Positions 46,385 to 55,247 of a stretch of DNA of 64,000 nucleotides are shown piece by piece; position 1 is the stretch's first letter; the number at the start of each line of letters is the position of its first letter. Both the position numbers and the translations under genes were made by a program. Source of the DNA: an uncultured Prevotella sp. (GTDB lineage Bacteria > Bacteroidota > Bacteroidia > Bacteroidales > Bacteroidaceae); NCBI GenBank assembly GCA_944320195.1, contig CALUGP010000010.1:24516-88515 (forward strand), written 5' to 3'. The notes below the pieces were generated by a model, which did no database searches, had not been told where the DNA came from, and worked only from the letters and a program-made list of their open reading frames with translations.

Positions 46385-46626
46385 AACATGCAAGTAAAAA
46401 CGCGGAGCCATTTATCCTTCAAACTTTTCATTGCAGGCGGCAACTCTCTGTAAACCAGTATGTTAGGCGGTGGAAGATTGTGAAAGAGGAAGCTGTAATC
46501 TTTCAACATAAAATATCTTGAAAGTCAGCAGGTGGTCACTTACGATGAAATATTGAACGATATATTTCCGAAAAATATCGTATCCGATGTAATGAAACAA
46601 CAGCAAGTTCCGGTGAATTGTGGCGG

Positions 46627-47556
46627 TCAGCCATGGGCTCTGTCGGTGTACAGTTGGCCTTGGCGCGCTCCTGTGCGGCGCATGTGGTTAGCGAGTAGGT
46701 TGGCGAACTCGTGGTTTTTAAGTCCCCAACGAGGTGCCACGAGCATGTCGGATGGTGACTGTGAGGTGAAGCGGTCGAGCACTATGTCGGGACGCAGGCG
46801 GCGTATGTATTCAGTCAGCAGGGCGATGTATTCATCTGGCGAATACAGGTGGAACGGGTGCTCGGCGTATTCGCGTGCGAGGCGCGTGCCTCGGATTATC
46901 TGCAACTGGTGTATTTTCAGTGTGCGGATGGCGGTGGCCGATATGTCTGCTGCCTGTCTCAGGCTTTCTGCCTCGTCTTCGCCGGGCAGGCCGAGGATGA
47001 CGTGGCCGCCGGTTATGATGCCCCGTGCGGCGGTTTCGGCGATGGCACTGCGTGTGCAGTCGAAGGTGTGGCCGCGGTTGATGCGTTTCAATGTCGCGTC
47101 GTTTGTGCTCTCTATGCCGTATTCCACCGAGACAAACGACTGCTGCGCGAGCGCAGCGAGATAGTCGAGTAGGGTGGGGCTGACGCAGTCGGGTCGCGTG
47201 CCGATGACAATTCCTACCACGTCCTCGGTATTTAGTGCTTCTTCGTAAAGCCGTTTCAGTGTGTCGAGCGGCGCGTAAGTGTTGGTGAATGCCTGAAAGT
47301 AGGCAAGATAGCGCATGTCAGGGTATTTACGGGCGAAGAACCGCTTGCCTGTGTCGAGCTGTTCTTTTACAGATCTGTCCTTGTCGCAGTATGACGGGTT
47401 GAACGTGTCGTTGTTGCAAAATGTGCATCCCCCACTGCTGATGCGCCCGTCGCGGTTGGGGCAGGTGAAGCCGGCATCGACTGAAATCTTCTGCACTTTG
47501 AAGGGAAAGCGCGAGCGCAGCCAAGTGCCGTAGTCGTTGTATGGTAACGTGTTCAT
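46627..47556 (-). CDS. TIGR01212-type (YhcC-like) radical SAM protein
   Basis: 309 residues. The radical SAM cluster is in CPNRDGRISSGGCTFCNN, where the spacing of the first two cysteines is enlarged, a hallmark of the TIGR01212/YhcC group. GVVIGTRPDCVSP and VEYGIESTNDATLKRINRGH are further family segments. It is related to Elp3-like enzymes, but the substrate is not known. Start codon is 114 bp downstream of a minus-strand -7 box, with an inverted repeat in the leader. Confidence 0.88.
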   Translation of the reverse strand: MNTLPYNDYGTWLRSRFPFKVQKISVDAGFTCPNRDGRISSGGCTFCNNDTFNPSYCDKDRSVKEQLDTGKRFFARKYPDMRYLAYFQAFTNTYAPLDTLKRLYEEALNTEDVVGIVIGTRPDCVSPTLLDYLAALAQQSFVSVEYGIESTNDATLKRINRGHTFDCTRSAIAETAARGIITGGHVILGLPGEDEAESLRQAADISATAIRTLKIHQLQIIRGTRLAREYAEHPFHLYSPDEYIALLTEYIRRLRPDIVLDRFTSQSPSDMLVAPRWGLKNHEFANLLANHMRRTGARQGQLYTDRAHG

Positions 47557-47576
47557 GCTGTTGAATGTTAAAAATT

Positions 47577-47634
47577 AAAAGTGATAAGTTGAAAATCCGC
47601 TACCGCCGCATTTTAATTTTTCACTTTTCGTTTT
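47577..47634. repeat. Imperfect inverted repeat in the radical SAM leader
   Basis: AAAAGTGATAAGTTGAAAATC on the left resembles the reverse complement of the right-hand arm, which ends TTTTTCACTTTTCG. It is related to the perfect hairpin between frr and rsgA. Confidence 0.5.
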
Positions 47635-47669
47635 CAATGCTTTAATATTAATTAAATCAGTTGAGTGTG

Positions 47670-47698
47670 CAAATGTAGTGATTTTTGGTTATCTTTGC
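47670..47698. promoter_or_regulatory. Back-to-back -7 boxes for the radical SAM and DPP IV genes
   Basis: Minus strand: TACATTTG at 47670-47677, facing the radical SAM gene. Plus strand: TATCTTTGC at 47690-47698, 26 bp before the DPP IV ATG. The two boxes are only 12 bp apart, so transcription initiation in the two directions probably competes. Confidence 0.6.
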
Positions 47699-47723
47699 CC
47701 GATAATTAACAGAAAATAGAGCA

Positions 47724-49928
47724 ATGAGAAAGTTTTTTGTAGTGTGTGCGGCACTGCTTTTAGCCGTTAGCAGTGCCATGTCGCAGAATATGCTTACACT
47801 AAAAGATATTGCAGACAACAAGTTCGCGGCTGAGCGCCTTAGTGCGGTGACTCCGCTGAAAGACGGCGAGAGTTATGCCATGATCAGCCGGGACGGGAAG
47901 GCCGTGGAGAAATATTCTTACAAGACAGGAAAACGCATTGGTGTGCTGTTCGATGTGGACAACACGGTTGGCGAGAGCATTGACGGCTTTGACAATTACA
48001 TAATGAGCCCCGACGAGACGAAAATGCTTGTCCAGACGAAGACAAAGCAGATATACCGTCGCTCGTTTACGGCCACATATTATATATATAACATTGCTGA
48101 CAGGAAATTGGAACGTCTTTCAGACGGCGGACCGCAACAGTCGCCTGTGTGGTCGCCAGACGGGTTGAAGGTGGCCTTTGTGAGAGACAACAACATATAT
48201 CTGATAAAGCTGCTTTACGGAAACTCTGAAAGCCAGGTGACGAAAGACGGCAAGCCGGGCGGCATCATAAACGGCGTGCCCGACTGGGTGTATGAGGAGG
48301 AGTTCGCCTTCAACAGCGCCCTGGCGTTCAACGCTGACGGCTCTATGCTGTGCTGGATAAGGTTTGACGAGAGCAAAGTGCCTATGTACCAGTTGCAGAT
48401 GTATAAGGGCATGAAGCCGGAAAAGAACGAATATGCCGAGTATCCTGGACTGTATTCGTACAAGTATCCCAAGGCCGGGGCGGACAATTCCAAGGTCTCG
48501 GTGATGAGCTATGACATACAGTCGCGCAGGACTCAGGTCTTGCAGGTTCCTTTGGATGCAGACGGTTACATTCCGAGGATAAAGGCGACGGCCGATGCGG
48601 AGAAAATGATAGTCTTCACGATGAACCGCCATCAGGACAAGCTGTGCCTGTATTCGGTCAACCCACGCAGCACTGTAAGCAAGTTGCTGATAGAAGAGAG
48701 TGTGCGCGGTTACGTGAAGGTGGAAGCGATGGAAAACATAAAGGTTACGGCAGGGCACATACTGCTGCCAAGCGACAGGAGCGGAAGCATGCAGCTGTAT
48801 CTTTACACCATGACGGGGCAGCTCCAACGGCAGTTGACTAAGGGAACTGGCGAGGTGACGGATGTTTATGGATATGACGAACGCACGGGCAGTGTGTACT
48901 ACCAGGCGGCCGGCAAGAACGCCACAAACCGTGAGGTGTATGTGACGGCGCGAAACGGCAAGACAACAAGCCTGACTCCCAGAGAGGGATGGAACAGCGC
49001 TGTGTTCAGTACAGGCTATAAGTATTTCATAAATACATGGAGCGACAGCAACACGCCGTATGAATACACAATCTGCAACAATGCCGGCAAGAAGACAGCC
49101 ACGCTTATAGACAACAAGAAACTTAAAGGAACGCTTGCGTCATACAATCTGTCGAAAAAAGAGTTCTTCAGTTTCAAGACTTCCGAGGGTGTGGAGCTTA
49201 ACGGAGTGATGATAAAGCCGGCGAATTTTGACGCAGGCAAGAAATATCCGGTGATAATGTGGCAATACAGCGGACCCGGCAGCCAGCAAGTTGTCAATTC
49301 GTGGAACATAGGCTCGATGGGACAGGGTGCTTTGTTTGACGAGTATTTGGCCCAGCAAGGTTTCATACTCGTATGTGTTGACGGGCGCGGAACTGGCGGA
49401 CGGGGCGCTGATTTTGAGAAATGCACATACATGAAGCTCGGTGACCTGGAGTCGAAAGATCAAGTGGAAACAGCCCTGTATTTAGGTACGCTGTCGTATG
49501 TCGACAAAGAAAACATCGGCATTTGGGGATGGAGCTACGGCGGTTTCAATACGCTGATGAGCATGAGCGAGGGACGCGGCGTATTCAAGGCGGGAGTGTC
49601 TGTTGCTCCTCCGACAAGTTGGCGCTATTATGACACGGTATATACTGAAAGATATATGCGCACCCCGAATGAGAACCCCTCAGGGTATGGCATAAACCCG
49701 ATAGAGCGTGCCGGCAAATTGCACGGCGCACTACTTATATGCCACGGCCTAGCTGACGACAATGTGCATCCTCAAAACACGTTTGAGTATGCGGAAGCAT
49801 TGGTGCAGGCTGACAAGGACTTCAAAATGAATGTGTACACCAACCGCAACCACAACATTTATGGAGGCAATACGCGCAATCATCTGTTCAGGCAGATAAC
49901 GCAGTTCTTCACAGACAATCTGAAATAA
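47724..49928 (+). CDS. Dipeptidyl peptidase IV (S9B family)
   Basis: Secreted serine peptidase that removes X-Pro or X-Ala dipeptides. 734 residues with a signal peptide (MRKFFVVCAALLLAVSSAMS). A beta-propeller (residues about 30-480) contains the substrate-anchoring glutamates in DWVYEEEFAF. The alpha/beta-hydrolase domain carries the nucleophile Ser in GIWGWSYGGFN, Asp in CHGLADDNVHP and His in NRNHNIYGG. In peptide-using Bacteroidales such enzymes supply dipeptides in the periplasm. Followed after 31 bp by the DUF4861 gene. Confidence 0.95.
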   Translation: MRKFFVVCAALLLAVSSAMSQNMLTLKDIADNKFAAERLSAVTPLKDGESYAMISRDGKAVEKYSYKTGKRIGVLFDVDNTVGESIDGFDNYIMSPDETKMLVQTKTKQIYRRSFTATYYIYNIADRKLERLSDGGPQQSPVWSPDGLKVAFVRDNNIYLIKLLYGNSESQVTKDGKPGGIINGVPDWVYEEEFAFNSALAFNADGSMLCWIRFDESKVPMYQLQMYKGMKPEKNEYAEYPGLYSYKYPKAGADNSKVSVMSYDIQSRRTQVLQVPLDADGYIPRIKATADAEKMIVFTMNRHQDKLCLYSVNPRSTVSKLLIEESVRGYVKVEAMENIKVTAGHILLPSDRSGSMQLYLYTMTGQLQRQLTKGTGEVTDVYGYDERTGSVYYQAAGKNATNREVYVTARNGKTTSLTPREGWNSAVFSTGYKYFINTWSDSNTPYEYTICNNAGKKTATLIDNKKLKGTLASYNLSKKEFFSFKTSEGVELNGVMIKPANFDAGKKYPVIMWQYSGPGSQQVVNSWNIGSMGQGALFDEYLAQQGFILVCVDGRGTGGRGADFEKCTYMKLGDLESKDQVETALYLGTLSYVDKENIGIWGWSYGGFNTLMSMSEGRGVFKAGVSVAPPTSWRYYDTVYTERYMRTPNENPSGYGINPIERAGKLHGALLICHGLADDNVHPQNTFEYAEALVQADKDFKMNVYTNRNHNIYGGNTRNHLFRQITQFFTDNLK

Positions 49929-49959
49929 GGAAAGAATGCAAATATACGACGAAACAAAT

Positions 49960-51183
49960 ATGAACAAATCAAAATCATTTTATGCATTGGTGCTTGGGCT
50001 TATGCTGGCACCGTTCTCGGCCGATGCCGGAAACGTAACGGTAACAGTGGCTAATGCTTCTGACGTGCAGAGGCAGGAGCTTGTCGAGATTCCGGCGGAC
50101 GATGTTTACGCCAGGCTCGGAATACGGAAAGGTGGACAATTCATAGTGAAGAACGCTCTTGGGCAGCAAGTGCCATTCCAACTGACATTTGACGGCAAAC
50201 TGCTCATTGACGCAAGCGTAAGGTCTAACGGCACAGCTGACTTTACCATAACACCGGGAACGCCAAAGGCCATGAAAACGTATGTATGCGGAAAGCAATA
50301 TCCAGAGCGTGTGGATGACATCGCATGGGAAAACGACAGGACTGCCTACCGCGTATACGGGCCGGCTTTGCAGCGTACAGGCGAGAAGGCTTACGGCATA
50401 GACGTGTGGCTTAAAAACACTCCTGACCTTGAAGTGGAGAAGCGTTATGACACAGAATTGTCAAACCATGCGAAAATAGAAGAACTTAAGAAGGCAGGAA
50501 AAATCGCCGAGGCCATTGAGATGCAGCAGGAAACAACTTATCACTTCGACCATGGTTATGGACTTGACTGCTATAAGGTTGGCCCTACGCTGGGTTGTGG
50601 TGCGCCCGCACTGATGAACGATGGAGAGATGGTGTTGCCTTATTGTTACAAGACGTATAAAATTCTGGACAACGGGCCGCTGCGTTTCACCGTGCAACTG
50701 GAATACAATCCTTTTGCAATAGGCAACGACAAGAACGTTGTAGAACACCGTATAATAAGCTGTGACAAAGGAAGCAACTTCAATAGAATGACAGTGTGGT
50801 ATGACGGTTTGACGGATTCACGTGACATGGTTGCTGGCGTGGTTATACATAGCGAAGACACCAAGAGCGTGCTCTATGGCAGCGACTATGTGCTTTACGC
50901 TGACCCGACGGACAATCCGACGAAGCAGAATTTCCAGATTTATGTGGGAGTACTGTTCCCTGATGGCGTAAATGCGACCAAGGCTATGATGTATGACACT
51001 CCGTCAAACGGAAATTCAGGACATGGAGTAGGGATGCTGACGTATAAGCCTGGCACGAAATATACATATTATTTCGGTTCGGCATGGAGCAAGAACGATG
51101 TCAGGACAATGAATGAATGGAAACTGCGCGCGGAGGAGACTCTTGACGCTATACGCACACCGCTCAAGGTCACAATAAAGTGA
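49960..51183 (+). CDS. Secreted DUF4861 family protein
   Basis: 407 residues from the ATG that opens a signal peptide (MNKSKSFYALVLGLMLAPFS). The family-specific segments are DIAWENDRTAYRVYGPAL, YGIDVWLKNTPDLEVEKRY and YHFDHGYGLDCYKVGPTLGC. DUF4861 proteins occur in polysaccharide utilisation loci, mostly for pectin-type glycans, but their activity is unknown to me. Same direction as DPP IV with a 31-bp gap, so probably co-transcribed although the link is not obvious. Confidence 0.85.
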   Translation: MNKSKSFYALVLGLMLAPFSADAGNVTVTVANASDVQRQELVEIPADDVYARLGIRKGGQFIVKNALGQQVPFQLTFDGKLLIDASVRSNGTADFTITPGTPKAMKTYVCGKQYPERVDDIAWENDRTAYRVYGPALQRTGEKAYGIDVWLKNTPDLEVEKRYDTELSNHAKIEELKKAGKIAEAIEMQQETTYHFDHGYGLDCYKVGPTLGCGAPALMNDGEMVLPYCYKTYKILDNGPLRFTVQLEYNPFAIGNDKNVVEHRIISCDKGSNFNRMTVWYDGLTDSRDMVAGVVIHSEDTKSVLYGSDYVLYADPTDNPTKQNFQIYVGVLFPDGVNATKAMMYDTPSNGNSGHGVGMLTYKPGTKYTYYFGSAWSKNDVRTMNEWKLRAEETLDAIRTPLKVTIK

Positions 51184-51190
51184 TTTGATT

Positions 51191-51250
51191 AATGTTGTTT
51201 GTCCTGCAGGCTTTCTGTCATTATGGAATGCTTGTTGGACAAACAATATT
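51191..51250 (+). terminator. Long hairpin between the DUF4861 gene and iorA
   Basis: AATGTTGTTTGTCC (51191-51204) pairs with GGACAAACAATATT (51237-51250) with one G-T pair; the 32-nt interior can pair further. It starts 8 bp past the DUF4861 stop and ends 46 bp before iorA, so it could be a terminator or a leader element of iorA. Confidence 0.6.
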
Positions 51251-51296
51251 CTTCCGAATGAAAAACATACAAACGAAATAGTTGTTAAAATCTAAT

Positions 51297-52907
51297 ATGA
51301 TGAAAAAGTTGTTATTGGGAGACGAAGCAATAGCCCAAGCTGCCATCGATGCAGGACTGAGTGGTGTTTACGCATATCCTGGAACGCCATCTACAGAGAT
51401 AACTGAATACATTCAGAATTCACCTGTTGCCAAGGAACGCAATATTCATAGAAGATGGTCTGTTAATGAAAAAACGGCTATGGAAGAAGCTCTTGGCATG
51501 TCGTTCATGGGCAAGCGCGCGCTGGTCTGCATGAAGCATGTCGGCTTGAATGTCTGTGCCGACCCTTTTGTGAATTCAGCAATGACAGGAACCAACGGAG
51601 GTGTGATAGTATTGGTAGCCGATGATCCTTCGATGCATTCGTCACAAAATGAGCAGGACAGTCGTTTTTATGCAAAATTTGCGATGATTCCATGTCTTGA
51701 GCCTTCAAGTCAGCAGGAAGCTTACGACATGGTGCATTTTGCCTTTGACTATAGTGAAAGCATACATTTGCCAGTTCTTTTGCGCGTGACAACCAGAATG
51801 GCGCATAGTAGGGCTGTTGTTGAAATCAACGAAACGCCAAGGGAGCAAAATCGTTTGAATTATGATGCGATGCCAAACGATTGGGTGTTGTTGCCTGCTA
51901 TGGCGCGTCGCCGTAACGACATTGTGACGTCTCTACAGGCCAAACTCGAACAGGATGCCGTGGAAAGCCGATATAATGGCTATTCAGATGCGTCAGACCA
52001 TTCGCTTGGCATTATAGCAAGCGGCATTGGTTTAAACTATCTTAATGAGTGTTATCCAGACGGGTGTCCTTTCCCTGTTTTGAAAATATGTCATTATCCA
52101 CTGCCTAAGGGGTTGATACGTAGATTGACGGAAGAATGTGACTGTGTTATTGTTGTTGAAGAAGGACAGCCATTCATTGAAGATGCCTTAAACGGAATAA
52201 TGCCGGGTAATGCCTTGATAAAAGGAAAATTTACAGGTGACTTGCCGCGTACAGGAGAGCTTAATCCAGACATTCTGAAAAAGGCTTTAGGGTTGAATGC
52301 CTGTGAAGGGTATGCCAAGAGTGATAACACAGTACCCCGTCCGCCTGCGTTATGCCAAGGCTGTGGCCATAGGGATGTGTATGCGGCGTTAAACGATGTA
52401 TTGAAGGAATATCCCAATGCACGTGTGTTCGGTGATATTGGCTGTTATACACTTGGCGCTTTGCCGCCATATCGTGCGTTGCATTCTACGGTAGACATGG
52501 GAGCCAGCATAACAATGGCAAAAGGTGCTGCGGATGCAGGACAGTGGCCGGCTGTTGCGGTTATAGGAGATTCTACTTTTACTCATTCAGGCATGACAGG
52601 GCTGCTTGATGCCATCAATGAGAATGCCGACATAACTGTAATAATAAGCGACAATCTGACAACAGCAATGACTGGTGGTCAGGACTCGGCCGGAACTAAC
52701 AAACTGGAAGCCATATGTCAAGGCTTAGGAATGAATGTGGAGCATCTCAAAACCGTTGTTCCTTTACCTAAAAACATGCCGGAAATAGAAAAGACTATAT
52801 GTGACGAGATAAATTATCATGGTGTAAGTGTTATAATTCCATGCCGTGAGTGTATGCAGACATTACAAAGACATTTGAGGGAGAAAAGACAGAAAGGAGG
52901 CAAATGA
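51297..52907 (+). CDS. iorA: Indolepyruvate:ferredoxin oxidoreductase alpha subunit (no ferredoxin domain)
   Basis: Oxidative decarboxylation of aryl pyruvates to aryl-acetyl-CoA with ferredoxin. 536 residues from the ATG; an in-frame TTG lies 15 bp upstream. The N-terminal pyrimidine-binding domain shows GDEAIAQAAIDAGLSGVYAY and PGTPSTEI; the TPP domain shows CQGCGHRDVYAALNDV, FGDIGCYTLGALPP and VIGDSTFTHSGMTGLLDAIN. The C-terminal di-[4Fe-4S] ferredoxin domain of the archaeal IorA (600+ residues) is absent; the protein ends soon after IIPCRECMQTLQRH. Operon with iorB (1-bp gap) and an aminotransferase. Confidence 0.92.
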   Translation: MMKKLLLGDEAIAQAAIDAGLSGVYAYPGTPSTEITEYIQNSPVAKERNIHRRWSVNEKTAMEEALGMSFMGKRALVCMKHVGLNVCADPFVNSAMTGTNGGVIVLVADDPSMHSSQNEQDSRFYAKFAMIPCLEPSSQQEAYDMVHFAFDYSESIHLPVLLRVTTRMAHSRAVVEINETPREQNRLNYDAMPNDWVLLPAMARRRNDIVTSLQAKLEQDAVESRYNGYSDASDHSLGIIASGIGLNYLNECYPDGCPFPVLKICHYPLPKGLIRRLTEECDCVIVVEEGQPFIEDALNGIMPGNALIKGKFTGDLPRTGELNPDILKKALGLNACEGYAKSDNTVPRPPALCQGCGHRDVYAALNDVLKEYPNARVFGDIGCYTLGALPPYRALHSTVDMGASITMAKGAADAGQWPAVAVIGDSTFTHSGMTGLLDAINENADITVIISDNLTTAMTGGQDSAGTNKLEAICQGLGMNVEHLKTVVPLPKNMPEIEKTICDEINYHGVSVIIPCRECMQTLQRHLREKRQKGGK

Positions 52908-52908
52908 G

Positions 52909-53505
52909 ATGAAAACAGATATAATACTTTGTGGAGTTGGAGGACAAGGCATCCTCTCAATTGCTACAGTGATTGGTGAAGCTGCAATGAAAGACGGCTT
53001 GAATATAAAGCAGGCAGAAGTGCATGGCATGTCACAGCGTGGAGGTGATGTGCAGAGCAATCTGCGTATTTCATCGTCGGTGATTCATAGTGATTTGATA
53101 TCTTACGGACAGGCGGATGTCATTATCTCCATGGAGCCAATGGAAGCATTGCGCTATTTGCCGTATCTAAATAAAATGAATGGCTGGATAATAACTTCAA
53201 GCGTACCGTTTGTCAATATCCCCAACTATCCTGATATAGAGCGGATTAGAACTGAATATTTACAATTAAGCAATGTCGTAATGATTGACATTGAAAAACT
53301 TGCCAAAGACAACGGGGTTCCACGTTCGGCCAATATGGTATTGCTTGGTGCGGCCATAAAGGCTGTCGGCATAGACCATAACAAGATAGAACAAGCAGTC
53401 AAAACCGTATTTGCCCGTAAAGGAGAAAGTGTTGTCGAGGCTAACATTAAGGCTGTTGAAATAGGAATAAACAACAGCGTAATTAGTAATTCCTTAACAG
53501 TATGA
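52909..53505 (+). CDS. iorB: Indolepyruvate oxidoreductase beta subunit (gamma-domain 2-oxoacid oxidoreductase)
   Basis: 198 residues, the partner that completes the IorAB heterotetramer. GVGGQGILSIATVIGEAA at the N-terminus and HGMSQRGGDVQSNLRISS are the CoA-binding segments of the pyruvate ferredoxin/flavodoxin oxidoreductase gamma domain. Its ATG lies 1 bp after the iorA stop, and its last 4 bp overlap the next ATG, which indicates tight translational coupling. Confidence 0.93.
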   Translation: MKTDIILCGVGGQGILSIATVIGEAAMKDGLNIKQAEVHGMSQRGGDVQSNLRISSSVIHSDLISYGQADVIISMEPMEALRYLPYLNKMNGWIITSSVPFVNIPNYPDIERIRTEYLQLSNVVMIDIEKLAKDNGVPRSANMVLLGAAIKAVGIDHNKIEQAVKTVFARKGESVVEANIKAVEIGINNSVISNSLTV

Positions 53506-54812
53506 ACACACCAATAAATAAAGAGCTTATTGACAAGGCCATTTATGATTTAGGCATACAGGATTTTGAAAAAGCTACAATTCGCGAGGTGAAAGCCGTG
53601 GCCGCTTATGCGGAAGATAAGTCTGGAGTCGAATTCATTAAATTTGAAATGGGTATTCCTGGACTTCCAGCTTCTAAGATAGGCGTTGATGCGCAAATCA
53701 AGTCTTTACGCGAAGGCATTGCTCATTCATATCCAGACATACAAGGCAATCCTGAGTTGAAAAAGGAAGCATCCCGTTTTGTTAAAGCGTTTATCGGTGT
53801 AAACGTGTCGTCTGACAGTTGTGTGCCTGTATGTGGAAGTATGCAAGGAACATTTGCTGCCTTTCTTACTTGTTCTCAGGCAGACAAGCATAAAGATACT
53901 GTGCTTTTTATAGATCCGGGCTTCCCTGTTCAAAAGATGCAACTGCAAGTGCTTGGTGTTAAATATGAGACGTTTGATGTCTATGACTTCCGTGGTGACA
54001 AGCTTGGTCCTAAGCTTGAAGAGTATTTGCGCCATGGCAATATATGTGCCATTGTGTACAGCAATCCCAATAATCCTTCATGGATATGTTTGGGAGAAGA
54101 TGAATTGAGGACTGTAGGAACGTTGGCCACTGAATATGACACAATTGTAATGGAAGACCTTGCTTATTTTGCCATGGACTTCCGCAAACAATTAAGCACG
54201 CCTTTCCATCCGCCTTATCAGGCCACCGTAGCTCGTTACACAGATAATTACATGTTGTTTATTAGTGGGAGTAAGGCATTTAGTTATGCAGGCGAGCGTA
54301 TTGGCGTGGTTTGTATAAGCGACAAACTGTTCAAGCGTCATTATGGTGATTTGGATATCCGCTATGAGGGATTGCCTTTCGGATTGGTGTATTCAACGCG
54401 CATGCTTTATGCTTTGTCGTCAGGAACAAGTCATAGTGCTCAATTCGCAATGACTGCGATGATGAAGGCTGCGTCTGACGGTATATACGATTTCCGGCAT
54501 GATGTAAGCGTATATGGCGTGCGTGCCCACAAGTTGAAAGAGCTGTTCTTGCGACATGGTTTCCATATTGTATATGACAAAGACTTGGATGAAGATATTG
54601 CAGACGGTTTTTATTTTACAATCGGTTATCCTGGTATGACTGGCGGACAGTTGGCGCATGAGCTAATGTATTATGGAGTCAGCGCTATTTGCCTTTCTAC
54701 CACGGGCAGCTGTCAGCAGGGTCTGCGTATATGTACATCATTTGTTGAAGACCGGCAAATTGGAGAGCTTGACCGAAGAATGGCAATATTCAACAAGAAC
54801 AATCCAGTCTGA
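53502..54812 (+). CDS. PLP-dependent class I/II aminotransferase linked to IorAB
   Basis: 436 residues of fold type I. The PLP lysine is in FISGSKAFSYAGERIGVVC; the IVYSNPNNPSW and YDTIVMEDLAYFAMD segments bind the cofactor ring. Overlap with iorB suggests that it supplies the aryl pyruvates (from Phe, Tyr or Trp) that IorAB oxidises, giving aryl acetates for acid production or aromatic uptake in reverse. Substrate specificity is inferred from context. A strong terminator follows. Confidence 0.88.
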   Translation: MNTPINKELIDKAIYDLGIQDFEKATIREVKAVAAYAEDKSGVEFIKFEMGIPGLPASKIGVDAQIKSLREGIAHSYPDIQGNPELKKEASRFVKAFIGVNVSSDSCVPVCGSMQGTFAAFLTCSQADKHKDTVLFIDPGFPVQKMQLQVLGVKYETFDVYDFRGDKLGPKLEEYLRHGNICAIVYSNPNNPSWICLGEDELRTVGTLATEYDTIVMEDLAYFAMDFRKQLSTPFHPPYQATVARYTDNYMLFISGSKAFSYAGERIGVVCISDKLFKRHYGDLDIRYEGLPFGLVYSTRMLYALSSGTSHSAQFAMTAMMKAASDGIYDFRHDVSVYGVRAHKLKELFLRHGFHIVYDKDLDEDIADGFYFTIGYPGMTGGQLAHELMYYGVSAICLSTTGSCQQGLRICTSFVEDRQIGELDRRMAIFNKNNPV

Positions 54813-54896
54813 AGATTGGTTGCCATCTTGCTAATGCTGTCATGCCGCAGGCTTGTTGTTTAGGCAGTTTGTTGTTTCAGTTGTAGGAATGGCATA

Positions 54897-54942
54897 AATA
54901 ATATGGTGCGCATTATAATTACATGATGCGCACCATATTATT
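54897..54942 (+). terminator. Rho-independent terminator of the ior operon
   Basis: AATAATATGGTGCGCAT (54897-54913) pairs perfectly with ATGCGCACCATATTATT (54926-54942): 17 bp, 12-nt loop, then TATTGCTTTTTG. 85 bp past the aminotransferase stop. Confidence 0.85.
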
Positions 54943-54970
54943 TATTGCTTTTTGTGATTTTATTTCTCCA

Positions 54971-55167
54971 CAGCCGCCTGCGCCACTCTAATATACACCT
55001 AATATTCAATACTTTATGACGTTGGTGTATGTAAAGTGTATGCTTTTTGTGAGAGTTTCTTCTGACAACTTTTAATTGTAGCTCTTATTCTTCTATGGCA
55101 GCTTGGGCCACTGCGATTATACTCTAACTATCAACACTTTACAGAGTTAGTGTATGTAATGTGTATG
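54971..55167. repeat. Two diverged copies of a ~71-bp element (possible attachment sites)
   Basis: Copy 1 is 54971-55042, copy 2 is 55097-55167. Both share GCCACT near the start and end with GTGTATGTAAAGTGTATG (55025-55042) or GTGTATGTAATGTGTATG (55150-55167, one difference). Each contains an imperfect inverted repeat (ATACACC with GGTGTAT; TATACTCTAACT with AGTTAGTGTATG). They mark the boundary between the conserved ior operon and the accessory island, but no integrase gene is in the window. Confidence 0.65.
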
Positions 55168-55247
55168 TATAGTTTTTAAGGAGCTACAATAGGTATTTAC
55201 CATTGGATTACCTGTAATGGAACATTCACGCGAACATTATATAAGTG

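Larger units (their letters stand above)
46030..46626. other. Intergenic region between phoH and the radical SAM gene
   Basis: About 600 bp. It contains the phoH -7 box and a 22-bp phased array at 46297-46384. A 168-codon open frame crosses both and has no recognisable features, so I treat the region as non-coding. Confidence 0.65.

Noticed and set aside
46015-46521. 168-residue open frame between phoH and the radical SAM gene
   Set aside because: It covers the phoH promoter on the other strand and a 22-bp repeat array, and its sequence shows no domain or signal peptide.
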